DNA from: Vicinamibacteria bacterium
GTDB lineage: Bacteria; Acidobacteriota; Vicinamibacteria; Vicinamibacterales; 2-12-FULL-66-21
NCBI GenBank assembly: GCA_025937075.1
Contig: JAICSD010000021.1
Span: forward strand, 1 to 19,156
Reading direction: 5' to 3'
Length of the DNA stretch: 19,156 nt
The position numbers and the translations under genes are program-made. A model generated the notes under the pieces. That model saw only the letters and a list, made by a program, of their open reading frames with translations. It searched no databases and was not told where the DNA came from. Below are positions 8,293 through 14,960 of this stretch, one piece after another (position 1 is the stretch's first letter; the number at the start of each line of letters is the position of its first letter).

Positions 8293-9588
8293 GTGCTCCC
8301 ATTCCGCGCGCGGGCTTTTCTCATCAGCGTCGCCACGGCGATCGCGGCGTGCGGCGGCTCCTCGTCTCCTGCGCCTCCCTCGTCCCCGTCGCCCAACTCC
8401 GGAGACGGAATCCAGATTACCGGGCGCGAACGGTTCGGCTGGACGCAGTCCGCGGACGACATCACGTCTTTCCACTTCGCCGTGTATGTCGATGGCAACC
8501 GTGTCGATCTGCCTGCGGCCGCCTGCAACGGATCGGCGCCCTCATTCGACTGCAACTCTCCGCTGCCGCCGCTCGGAGCCGGCCGCCACGTGCTCGAAGT
8601 CGTCGCGATCAGCGGCGAAACCGAGAGTCCCAAGGCATCGCCTCTCATCGTCCAGGTGACCGGAAGCACCGCACCTGAAGCCATCACGTCATCGATGTCA
8701 TCGTCCGTGCGAGGGCAAACCTCGTCGCCGGCGAAGAACACAATGTTTTCGTGCGGCCTGGCGCCCGTGTCCGCGGGCCGATTCCTCCTCTGGATTGGTT
8801 CCGGCGACATTCGAATGGTGGACAGGGCGTCGCTTGCGTCGCAGCGGCTGACGGTGTCTCAAGTGCCAGAAGCGTCGACGTTGATTGGAGTCGGCGCGCA
8901 CAGCCGGTTCGAGGAAAACGGCTGGATCTACACCGTTCAGAGGAACGCCGATGGAAACGAGCTCCGGCTCGTGCGCTATCGCGACGTCGAAGGCGTACTC
9001 GGTGAAGCGGTCGTCCTTCGCGAGGTGCCAATCTCCCCTGCGCCAACCCGCTCCAGAATCTCCATGAGGGAGTCCGATCGCATCTACATTGCGCTGCTGA
9101 CCGCAGATGCCGATCCGTCGGTTGCCAGGTCCCAGCCATTCCTCATTCGTTTGAACGCCGACGGCTCGATTCCAGCCGCCAACCCGATCGGCTCCATTTT
9201 CATGTCTGTCGAAGGCTCGCCGCTCGCCGTCGATTGGGCGTCGGACGATGAAGTGCCCTGGTTCGTCGAGCGCACGGGAAGGGATGAATACGTCCTGAGG
9301 CGCCGAGGCGCCGCGGTCGCGTCCAAACGATTCCGGGGAGCCGCCCCTCCAGTCGCAATACAATTCACGGATACGAAGGAAGCAAACCGGCTCGCCGTGG
9401 TCCAAACGGACGGCGCGGTCACAACATTCGCGCGGACGATGGCCGGCTGGAGTCTTGGAATGACGCGCGCAGCGATCCAGGTCGAGAAGACCGGGGATGC
9501 GTTGCTCTTTTCCGATGGGGACCTGGTGACGTGTGGCCCCGATGGTGATGCAGGTTACGTCGTGCGCCGCGGCTCAGTCCCCGAGTGA
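8293..9588 (+). CDS. Lipoprotein with Fn3-like domain and degenerate PQQ-sugar-dehydrogenase-like propeller
   Basis: This 431-residue protein starts at GTG 8293 with a short signal peptide ending in a lipobox (VATAIAAC; Cys about residue 19) and a Ser/Pro-rich linker, so it should be a membrane-anchored periplasmic or surface lipoprotein. Residues about 40-125 (HFAVYVDGNRVDL, then LPPLGAGRHVLEVVAIS) look like a fibronectin-III/Ig-like module. The remainder (GWIYTVQRNADGNELRLVRY, RIYIALL, PFLIRLNADGSIPAANPIG) follows the order of segments in glucose/sorbosone dehydrogenase propellers. The His-Gly-rich segment that carries catalytic residues in active members is replaced (TRSRISMRESDRIYIAL), so I infer a non-catalytic or changed protein. 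The start is uncertain: an in-frame TTG lies at 8278. The 3' end overlaps the convergent GGDEF gene by 34 bp. Function unknown. Confidence 0.75.
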   Translation: MLPFRARAFLISVATAIAACGGSSSPAPPSSPSPNSGDGIQITGRERFGWTQSADDITSFHFAVYVDGNRVDLPAAACNGSAPSFDCNSPLPPLGAGRHVLEVVAISGETESPKASPLIVQVTGSTAPEAITSSMSSSVRGQTSSPAKNTMFSCGLAPVSAGRFLLWIGSGDIRMVDRASLASQRLTVSQVPEASTLIGVGAHSRFEENGWIYTVQRNADGNELRLVRYRDVEGVLGEAVVLREVPISPAPTRSRISMRESDRIYIALLTADADPSVARSQPFLIRLNADGSIPAANPIGSIFMSVEGSPLAVDWASDDEVPWFVERTGRDEYVLRRRGAAVASKRFRGAAPPVAIQFTDTKEANRLAVVQTDGAVTTFARTMAGWSLGMTRAAIQVEKTGDALLFSDGDLVTCGPDGDAGYVVRRGSVPE

Positions 9589-10688
9589 CCGTCGATCCAC
9601 ACCAGGTTCTTCCCCGCGGCTTTCGCCGAAATCAGCGCTCTGTCGGCCGTCGCAATCAGATCTTCAGTGGCATCATGGGGCCGCAGCATGCCTATCCCGA
9701 TGCTGATGGTGATCGGCATCGGATCGTGCGACGAGCGCTGCTCCACCTGACGTCGGATGCGTTCGGCGACGTGCATGGCCACTTCGGCGCTCGCGCCGGG
9801 CATCACAATTACGAACTCCTCCCCACCATACCGCGCGCACACGTCGAAAATGCGGACGCCGCTTCGCAGGAGATCGGCGACTTCGCGCAGCGCCCGATCC
9901 CCCTCGAGATGGCCCCAGGTGTCGTTGATGCGCTTGAAATCATCGATGTCGATCATGAGCAACGCGAGCTCCTGCCCCTGGCGTCTCGCGCGCTGCATCT
10001 CGGCTTCGAGCCGGCCCTCGAAGTATCGGCGGTTGAACAGGCCGGTCACGGCATCGACCGTGGCAATTCGTGTGAGCTCGGTGAGATTCGCCGTGAGCCG
10101 CTCACGTGACATCGCCAGCGCTGCGTTTGCCGCAAGCATGCGGACGGCGGCGAAGTCCCTGGAGTCGAACGCGCTGCCGTCGCGACGATCCGTCAGGGTG
10201 ACGACGCCGATCCGACGCCTGCCGGCGACGAGTGGAATAGCGATGAACGAGTCCGTGCGATACCGCAAGCGCGGCTTGCGCGGCGGCAGATCCGAGCTTC
10301 GTCCGAGCGTGGGCCATCCGGTCGCGAATGCACGCCCGATCACGCCTTCACCGGGAACGATGCGTAGGTGTTCCACCACCGAGCGGGGATAGCCGTGCGT
10401 GGCCGCAATGGTCAGGGCATCTTCTGCGGCATCGTATGTCGCCAGCGCGCCGGTCTGCGCGCTCACTTGCGCCGCCAGCGTCCGGAGCACGAGCCGATGC
10501 GCCCGCGCGGCATCGACATCGCGGGCGAGCCGTCGCGAGAAGCCATAGAGCCGCCGATTGAATCGCGTCACGTGGGCTGCGTCATCCAAGGCGGTCCGTG
10601 TCCGCGCGGCCATGCAAACCACTGAATACAAAATCGTTAGCTTGGCCGGCTCATCCGGAGGTAGCACGGTATGTGCCACGGGCTTCAT
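9555..10688 (-). CDS. GAF-GGDEF diguanylate cyclase
   Basis: This protein probably makes cyclic di-GMP from two GTP in the cytoplasm. The 377 residues have an N-terminal helical lead, a GAF sensor domain (about 52-195, with GEGVIGRAFATG and SFIAIPLVAGRRRIGVVTL) and a GGDEF domain (about 210-368) beginning DAVTGLFNRRYFEGRL. The active-site motif is GGEEF (288-292), a fully competent variant, and an intact product-inhibition I-site RxxD (R279-D282) stands the usual five residues before it. No transmembrane segment is seen. ATG 10688 is used; an internal ATG at 10613 (MAARTRTALDD) is possible, and neither has a strong ribosome site. Cyclic di-GMP often controls exopolysaccharide production, so closeness to the polysaccharide genes downstream is suggestive only. 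Confidence 0.95.
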   Translation of the reverse strand: MKPVAHTVLPPDEPAKLTILYSVVCMAARTRTALDDAAHVTRFNRRLYGFSRRLARDVDAARAHRLVLRTLAAQVSAQTGALATYDAAEDALTIAATHGYPRSVVEHLRIVPGEGVIGRAFATGWPTLGRSSDLPPRKPRLRYRTDSFIAIPLVAGRRRIGVVTLTDRRDGSAFDSRDFAAVRMLAANAALAMSRERLTANLTELTRIATVDAVTGLFNRRYFEGRLEAEMQRARRQGQELALLMIDIDDFKRINDTWGHLEGDRALREVADLLRSGVRIFDVCARYGGEEFVIVMPGASAEVAMHVAERIRRQVEQRSSHDPMPITISIGIGMLRPHDATEDLIATADRALISAKAAGKNLVWIDGHSGTEPRRTT

Positions 10689-10923
10689 GCGTCGAACTGG
10701 CGCGAAGTCGGGACTTGGCCCGGACCTGTCAATTGATGAAGTCGGGGAAGTCCGCTCGGCGGCTGATTTTTAGCGCGAAGGAAATGCCAGGTCGCCCGAC
10801 GTGCTTCGAAATTGCTGGGGATTTGCGTGCGTCACACGCGCGTCACGCGAAATACAGTCGGAATACCGATTGCAGAATCGTCGGCCCGCGTTCATCTACA
10901 CATTCGCGAGGAATCCAACTCGT
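10689..10923. other. Divergent intergenic region between the GGDEF gene and a small hypothetical gene
   Basis: No gene is supported in these 235 bases. Two short direct-repeat pairs stand out: GAAGTCGGG at 10704-10712 and 10738-10746 (34 bases apart), just upstream of the GGDEF start, and GCGTCAC at 10829-10835 and 10840-10846 (11 bases apart, one helical turn) upstream of the small gene. Either pair could be an operator. On the minus strand a TTGACA (about 10727-10732) is present but no convincing -10 box follows it at 16-18 bases. Confidence 0.4.
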
Positions 10924-11166
10924 ATGGAGATCCGCTTCATTTCGTCGCTCACCGCCGAGGACGAGAATCTCTTCGCGCCTGCGCTGCTGAAGGCGATAGC
11001 GGCGATTCTCGACCAGCTTCCGATCGCGTACACGCTGCGCATCGAGACGACCGGCGCACACACCTTTCAGCATTCGCACGCAGGTGCAGCCGAAGAGGAA
11101 CGATCGGCGGCCGCGCTGTCGCGCGTCGTGCCGCTGGCGCCGTACCCACGTGTCAGCGGCAGCTGA
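10924..11166 (+). CDS. Small hypothetical protein (80 residues)
   Basis: I cannot assign a function. The frame starts at ATG 10924, with GAGGA about a dozen bases upstream, and encodes MEIRFISSLTAEDENLFAPA followed by a helical LLKAIAAILDQLP and a beta-like AYTLRIETTGAHTFQHSH. The acidic SLTAEDE segment, the amphipathic helix and the His-containing FQHSH end look like a compact folded domain of about 55 residues, with a disordered Ala/Glu-rich tail. There is no signal peptide and no membrane segment. Codon use in this frame (GC-rich third positions) fits coding sequence, while the overlapping frames look like shadows. It sits alone between the divergent GGDEF gene and the PEP-CTERM genes, so cotranscription with the latter is possible, with a 160-bp gap. 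Confidence 0.6.
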   Translation: MEIRFISSLTAEDENLFAPALLKAIAAILDQLPIAYTLRIETTGAHTFQHSHAGAAEEERSAAALSRVVPLAPYPRVSGS

Positions 11167-11268
11167 CGCTCTGCGGAAACAATGCGACGAGTTGAGAAAA
11201 GCCCTCTGGGATGTTGACTTTCCAGCCGGTACTCCCTGTTTTCCGGCGCGAATTCGCAGGTCAGCAGT

Positions 11269-11284
11269 AGGCATGCGGCGTGCA
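11269..11284 (+). promoter_or_regulatory. Candidate sigma-54 (-24/-12) promoter before the thioester PEP-CTERM gene
   Basis: AGGCATGCGGCGTGCA matches TGGCAC-N5-TTGCA at GGCA and TGCA, with GG and GC exactly 10 bases apart. Transcription would begin near 11295, after the ATG at 11287 but before the TTG at 11329, which has its own ribosome site. The element and the later start therefore support each other. It remains a pattern match without experimental support. Confidence 0.4.
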
Positions 11285-11317
11285 CGATGACGCCGCGGTC
11301 CTTTTTGTTTTCGAACT

Positions 11318-11323
11318 GGGAGG
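11318..11323 (+). promoter_or_regulatory. Ribosome binding site favouring the TTG start at 11329
   Basis: GGGAGG stands 5 bases before TTG 11329, where a typical signal peptide (RRLILLGVAAAF...) begins. The upstream ATG 11287 has no such site and would add 14 residues before the signal peptide. Confidence 0.55.
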
Positions 11324-11328
11324 CGTCG

Positions 11329-12054
11329 TTGAGGAGACTCATTCTGCTAGGCGTTGCGGCGGCTTTTTGCGCAACGGCGACGGAGGCGCGCGCGGACACG
11401 TTGCAGTTCGACGGTCTGGGCAACGCCGAGATCGTCACCGTGGCCGGGACAGTGTCCGGGTCGTTCTATGCCGGCGAGCTGAATTGGTCCTGGCTGGGTT
11501 CGACGCCCGCTGGTTTTGACGCCTCGTTCTATTCGTACTGCATCGATCTCCTCAATGACGTCGTCAATCCCCAGGACGTGTCGATTCGCTCAACGAGCGA
11601 GTTGACGACGCCGGCGCCGGACGGGGCGTCGAAGGCCGCCTCTCTGGTCAACACGTTCGCCCAGGCCATTCGTACGGGCGGCACGGGCATCGAAGCCGCG
11701 GCGCTGCAAGTGGCCATCTGGGAGGCGATTTACGACCCCGTCATCGATCTGTCCAGCGGGAACTTCCAGTTGATCACCGAGCCGTGGGCCTACACGGGAC
11801 AGGCCACCGCGCTGGCCATTTACGACCAGGCGGCGTTGTACCTGCAGAGCCTTGCGTCCGGGCAGTACGCCAACGCCACCGCGATCTGGCTCGACGCGCC
11901 GATTCCGGGCCAGGATCAAATCACGAGCGTCCCCGAGCCCGCAGCCCTGATGCTGCTTGGCATCGGCGCGCTGGCGGCAGCGCGCTTCTCGCGCGGTCGT
12001 CGCCGCGCCGTGGCCGACTCGGTGACCACGACGCGTTCCGAAGGAGCGGTGTGA
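11329..12054 (+). CDS. PEP-CTERM surface protein with a probable Cys-Gln thioester domain
   Basis: The 241-residue product (255 if ATG 11287 is used) has an N-terminal signal peptide (RRLILLGVAAAFCATATEARA, likely cut before DTLQF) and a PEP-CTERM sorting signal: VPEP at 11929-11940, a hydrophobic segment LMLLGIGALAAA and an Arg-rich cluster. Exosortases cut such signals and release or anchor the cargo. The middle part carries SYCIDL (Cys codon 11539-11541) and, 56 residues later, ALQVAIWEAIYD (Gln codon 11707-11709). This Cys/Gln spacing and the QxAIWE context are those of thioester domains in Gram-positive adhesins, where Cys and Gln side chains join and react with host or polymer amines. 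A 17-residue hydrophilic tail after the Arg cluster is unusual for PEP-CTERM proteins. The 55-residue PEP-CTERM gene follows 49 bp later. Confidence 0.85.
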   Translation: MRRLILLGVAAAFCATATEARADTLQFDGLGNAEIVTVAGTVSGSFYAGELNWSWLGSTPAGFDASFYSYCIDLLNDVVNPQDVSIRSTSELTTPAPDGASKAASLVNTFAQAIRTGGTGIEAAALQVAIWEAIYDPVIDLSSGNFQLITEPWAYTGQATALAIYDQAALYLQSLASGQYANATAIWLDAPIPGQDQITSVPEPAALMLLGIGALAAARFSRGRRRAVADSVTTTRSEGAV

Positions 12055-12088
12055 TTCGAGTCCACTACCGAGCTCACAGTCAATTACC

Positions 12089-12094
12089 GGGAGA
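12089..12094 (+). promoter_or_regulatory. Ribosome binding site of the 55-residue PEP-CTERM gene
   Basis: GGGAGA lies 9 bases before ATG 12104. It is one of the better ribosome sites in the window and supports translation of this very short gene. Confidence 0.6.
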
Positions 12095-12103
12095 ACCGAC
12101 CAC

Positions 12104-12271
12104 ATGAAGAACACGGTCTTCACGCTCTTCGCCGCGATCACATTGCTCGTGCCCGTGGCCGCCGCCGCCTCGAACGCTGTACCTGTGCCCGAGCCCTCGA
12201 TCACCGCCCTGCTGCTGGTTGGCGGTCTGGGTGCCGGCGCCTCCATCATTCGTCGTCGCCGGAGCCGATAG
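12104..12271 (+). CDS. Very short PEP-CTERM protein (55 residues)
   Basis: The reading frame encodes a complete 55-residue protein: a signal peptide (MKNTVFTLFAAITLLVPVAA, then AASNA), followed almost at once by a PEP-CTERM sorting signal (VPVPEP at residues 26-31, a hydrophobic segment ITALLLVGGLGAGASII, and RRRRSR at the end). If both signals were processed, only about 5-9 residues would remain. A good ribosome site (GGGAGA) precedes it and it follows the thioester PEP-CTERM gene by 49 bp on the same strand, so the two are probably one transcript. It may be a processing decoy, a regulator of the exosortase, a small released peptide, or a decaying remnant of a longer cargo gene; sequence cannot decide. 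The intact frame and ribosome site argue against simple decay. Confidence 0.8.
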   Translation: MKNTVFTLFAAITLLVPVAAAASNAVPVPEPSITALLLVGGLGAGASIIRRRRSR

Positions 12272-12661
12272 CGTCAGTCCTCCCCCTCGCGCGCGACGCA
12301 TACCGGCCGCACCCTATCGGTGCGCACCCGGGTGCGTCGGCGCATCGTCGTTCTTCCGTTTTTCTCGTCACGTCTGACATCCGTGCGTCCGAATGGAATT
12401 CGTGCGGAGAAGTCGCGTGATCGAGCAAATGTCACCGCTGGGGACGGTATAAGGCTGCGAATGCGCGGCCAAGAGTCTGCCAAACCTCGGACTTACGGAG
12501 AGCGCGTGCGCCGGCGCGCACTTCAGAAAGTCAGGTAAGTCATTCTCTCCACAAGGGCAAGCTGTTCGCGAACGTGAGACGCCACGGCGGTGAGCTCTTT
12601 GCTCCTCGGCCAGACTTCAGCGTCTGTCACGAGCGTGGGTGGTTGAGAGGGACGGTCTGGT
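12272..12661. other. 390-bp gene-free region with palindromes before prsT
   Basis: No gene is supported here. A perfect 14-bp palindrome CGCACCCGGGTGCG lies at 12323-12336, preceded by a 5-bp stem (GCACC/GGTGC), with a T-rich patch (TTCTTCCGTTTTTCTC) about 15 bases later. This could terminate transcription of the PEP-CTERM pair, but the T-run is too far from the stem for a textbook terminator. A possible -10 box TATAAG is at 12448-12453 without a clear -35 box. GACTTAC (12490-12496) and GTAAGTC (12535-12541) form an inverted repeat around a GC-rich stem, and CAGAC/GTCTG pair near 12609-12625, so the region may make a structured leader for prsT. I do not recognise a known riboswitch class. Confidence 0.4.
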
Positions 12662-14950
12662 ATGACGAAAGTCCGGGGGTCGACACTGATGCGGATCGGC
12701 GCTGTCATTGCGCTCGTCGCGAGTCTGGCGGGATGCGCGCGCGATCCCCAGACCGAGAAGGCGCGGTTCGTCGCCAGCGGCGATCGGTATATGGCGCAAA
12801 ACAAGATGCGCGAGGCGGTCATCGAATACCGAAATGCCATCGAGATCGATCCGCGCGCCGGGGACGTACGGGCGAAGCTGGCCGACGCCTATCTGCGATC
12901 GGGCGATGCAGCCAATGCGCTGCGAGAATATACCGGCGCAGCGGACGCGCTCCCCGACAACACCGATCTTCAACTCAGGACGGGGGACCTCCTCCTCGTG
13001 GCCGGCCACTTCGATGAGGTGCGCGCCCGCGCGCAGCGGGTTCTTCAACGGGAGCCGAAGAACGTGCGCGCGCAGATCCTCCTCGCCAACGCGCTGGCGG
13101 GCCTCAAGCAGTTCGACAGCGCCGTCGGCGAGCTGGAGGAAGCGATCCGGCTCGATCCCCAGGCGTCCACGTATTCCAATCTGGGCGTCATCGAATTCGG
13201 CCGAGGGAAGACCGAGGCTGCCGAGCAGGCGTTCAAGCAGGCGATCGCGATCGACGGAAAGTCCGTCGCCGCGCGCCTGGCTCTCGCGAACTTCTACTGG
13301 GTGTCCGGCGAATGGACGCCCGCGGAGGCCGCGCTGCGCGACGCGCTGGCGATCAATCCGAACAGCTCGCTGGCGCACCGCGCACTCGCCACGTTCTACT
13401 TATCGACGAAGCGGCTGAACGAAGCCGAGCCGCACCTGAAGAAAGTCTTCGAGCTGACGAAGTCCTCGCACGCGGCACTCGCGCTGGCCGACTACTACAT
13501 CGCCCAGAGCAAGAACGCCGCGGCGCGGAGTACGCTGCAGCCGCTGTTGGCCGCGCCGGCGACGCACTCCGCGGCGGCCGTTCGCCTCGCCGGCCTCGAC
13601 TATCGCGAGGGTCGCCGCACAGAGGCGCTGGCCCGCGTCGATCAGGTCCTCGCGTCGGACGCCAGCGATCTCGACGCGCTCCTTACGAAAACGTCGATTC
13701 TGCTCGACGACGGCAAGCCCGAGGACGCGCTCGCGTCGGCGACGACCGCAGTGGAGAAGCATGCGGATTCCGTCGCGGCGCTCTTCGCGCTCGGACGTGT
13801 GCAGGCGGCGCGCAAGCAGACCGACGCCGCGGTCAAGGCGTACGAAGGCGTGCTGCGCTTGAATCCCCGTGCGACGGCCGCGCAGATCGCGCTCGCGAAG
13901 CTGCATCTGGCCAGCGGCCGTGCGGACACGTCGCTGTCGCTCGCGCAGGAAGCGCTGCGACTGGAGCCCCAGAACTGGGATGCGCGGCTGGTCTACGCTC
14001 GCGCACTGCTCGCCCGCGGCGAACTCGATCGCGCGACGCGCGAGATCGACGCGCTCGTGCAGCGCTATCCTGATTCGTCGGTGGTTCAGGCGCAGCTCGG
14101 GCTGCTCCTCGGCAGGCGGAACGATCTCACGGGGGCGGCGCGGGCGTTCGGACGCGCCCTCGCTCTCGATCCGGGCAACCTCCAGGCGCTGGGCGGTCTC
14201 ATCGCGCTCGATCTGGCGGCGCACCAGCCCGACAAGGCGCGGGCTCGCATCGATGCGAAGCTCGCAGACGGGAATCCGAGCGCTGCGACGCTCACCCTGG
14301 CGGCCCGCACGCACGCGGCGTCGGGGGATCTGGCCGGGGCGGAACAGCTGTTCAGGCGTGTCCTGGAACAGGCGCCGGATGAGCTCTCCGCGTACGCCGC
14401 GCTGGGGCAGGTCTACATGCGCCAGGGAAAACTGGATGCCGCACACGCGGAATTCGAAACGCTCGCGGCGCGCGATCCGAGGCCCGTCGCGGCCCTCACC
14501 TTCTCGGGGATGATCCTGCAGGCCCAGGGAAATCTGCAGGGGGCGCGCGAACGATTCGAGCGCGCGATCGAGATCGACCCGAACGCGCCCGTCCCGGCGA
14601 ACAATCTCGCGTGGCTGTACGCGGAACAGGGCGCAAATCTCGACGTCGCGCTGCAGCTCGCGCAAACGGCGAGCCGCCGTCTGCCCGACAACCCCGAGGT
14701 CAGCGACACGCTGGGGTTCGTGTATTACAAAAAGCGGCTGCCGAAGCTGGCGATCCCTCTGCTGAAGACCAGCGTCGCAAAGGAACCGTCGAACCCGTTG
14801 TTCCACTATCACCTTGGACTCGCATATGCGGGCGCGGGACAGGTGGCTGCGGCGAAACAGTCGCTGAACGCGGCGCTCCATCTGAAGCCGGACTTCCCGG
14901 GTGCGACGGACGCCCAGAAAGTGTTGCAGTCGCTCTCCACGCGCCAGTAG
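12662..14950 (+). CDS. prsT: PEP-CTERM system TPR-repeat lipoprotein (PrsT-like)
   Basis: PrsT-type proteins are TPR lipoproteins found beside exosortase and exopolysaccharide genes; they probably serve as periplasmic scaffolds in polymer export or PEP-CTERM sorting. The 762-residue product has a basic n-region, a hydrophobic stretch (MRIGAVIALVASLAGC) and lipobox SLAGC with Cys25, followed by about 21 consecutive 34-residue TPR-like units filling nearly the whole protein, for example AVIEYRNAIEIDPRAGDVRA near the start and GARERFERAIEIDPNAPVPA near the end. Family members are often about 900 residues, so this one is somewhat short. ATG 12662 gives a better n-region than the internal ATG 12689. 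It ends 10 bp from the convergent glycosyltransferase gene. The family call rests on the repeat pattern, the lipobox and the neighbouring amidotransferase and PEP-CTERM genes. Confidence 0.85.
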   Translation: MTKVRGSTLMRIGAVIALVASLAGCARDPQTEKARFVASGDRYMAQNKMREAVIEYRNAIEIDPRAGDVRAKLADAYLRSGDAANALREYTGAADALPDNTDLQLRTGDLLLVAGHFDEVRARAQRVLQREPKNVRAQILLANALAGLKQFDSAVGELEEAIRLDPQASTYSNLGVIEFGRGKTEAAEQAFKQAIAIDGKSVAARLALANFYWVSGEWTPAEAALRDALAINPNSSLAHRALATFYLSTKRLNEAEPHLKKVFELTKSSHAALALADYYIAQSKNAAARSTLQPLLAAPATHSAAAVRLAGLDYREGRRTEALARVDQVLASDASDLDALLTKTSILLDDGKPEDALASATTAVEKHADSVAALFALGRVQAARKQTDAAVKAYEGVLRLNPRATAAQIALAKLHLASGRADTSLSLAQEALRLEPQNWDARLVYARALLARGELDRATREIDALVQRYPDSSVVQAQLGLLLGRRNDLTGAARAFGRALALDPGNLQALGGLIALDLAAHQPDKARARIDAKLADGNPSAATLTLAARTHAASGDLAGAEQLFRRVLEQAPDELSAYAALGQVYMRQGKLDAAHAEFETLAARDPRPVAALTFSGMILQAQGNLQGARERFERAIEIDPNAPVPANNLAWLYAEQGANLDVALQLAQTASRRLPDNPEVSDTLGFVYYKKRLPKLAIPLLKTSVAKEPSNPLFHYHLGLAYAGAGQVAAAKQSLNAALHLKPDFPGATDAQKVLQSLSTRQ

Positions 14951-14960
14951 TTCGAACGCG

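Noticed and set aside
10815..10832. Sigma-54 element before the small hypothetical gene (TGGGGATTTGCGTGCG)
   Set aside because: GG and GC have the right spacing, but only about six of ten core positions agree.
11203..11245. Sigma-70 promoter TTGACT-N17-TGTTTT before the thioester gene
   Set aside because: The -10 box matches at only three positions, so it is not convincing.
12360..12520. Cyclic di-GMP (GEMM-type) riboswitch in the prsT leader
   Set aside because: Fragments such as GCGGCC and GCCAAACC recall parts of the motif, but their order and the conserved tetraloop/receptor pieces do not fit the class as I know it.
12320..12538. Possible 72-residue gene in the prsT leader
   Set aside because: It has Arg-rich composition, no ribosome site and no domain, and it spans palindromes.
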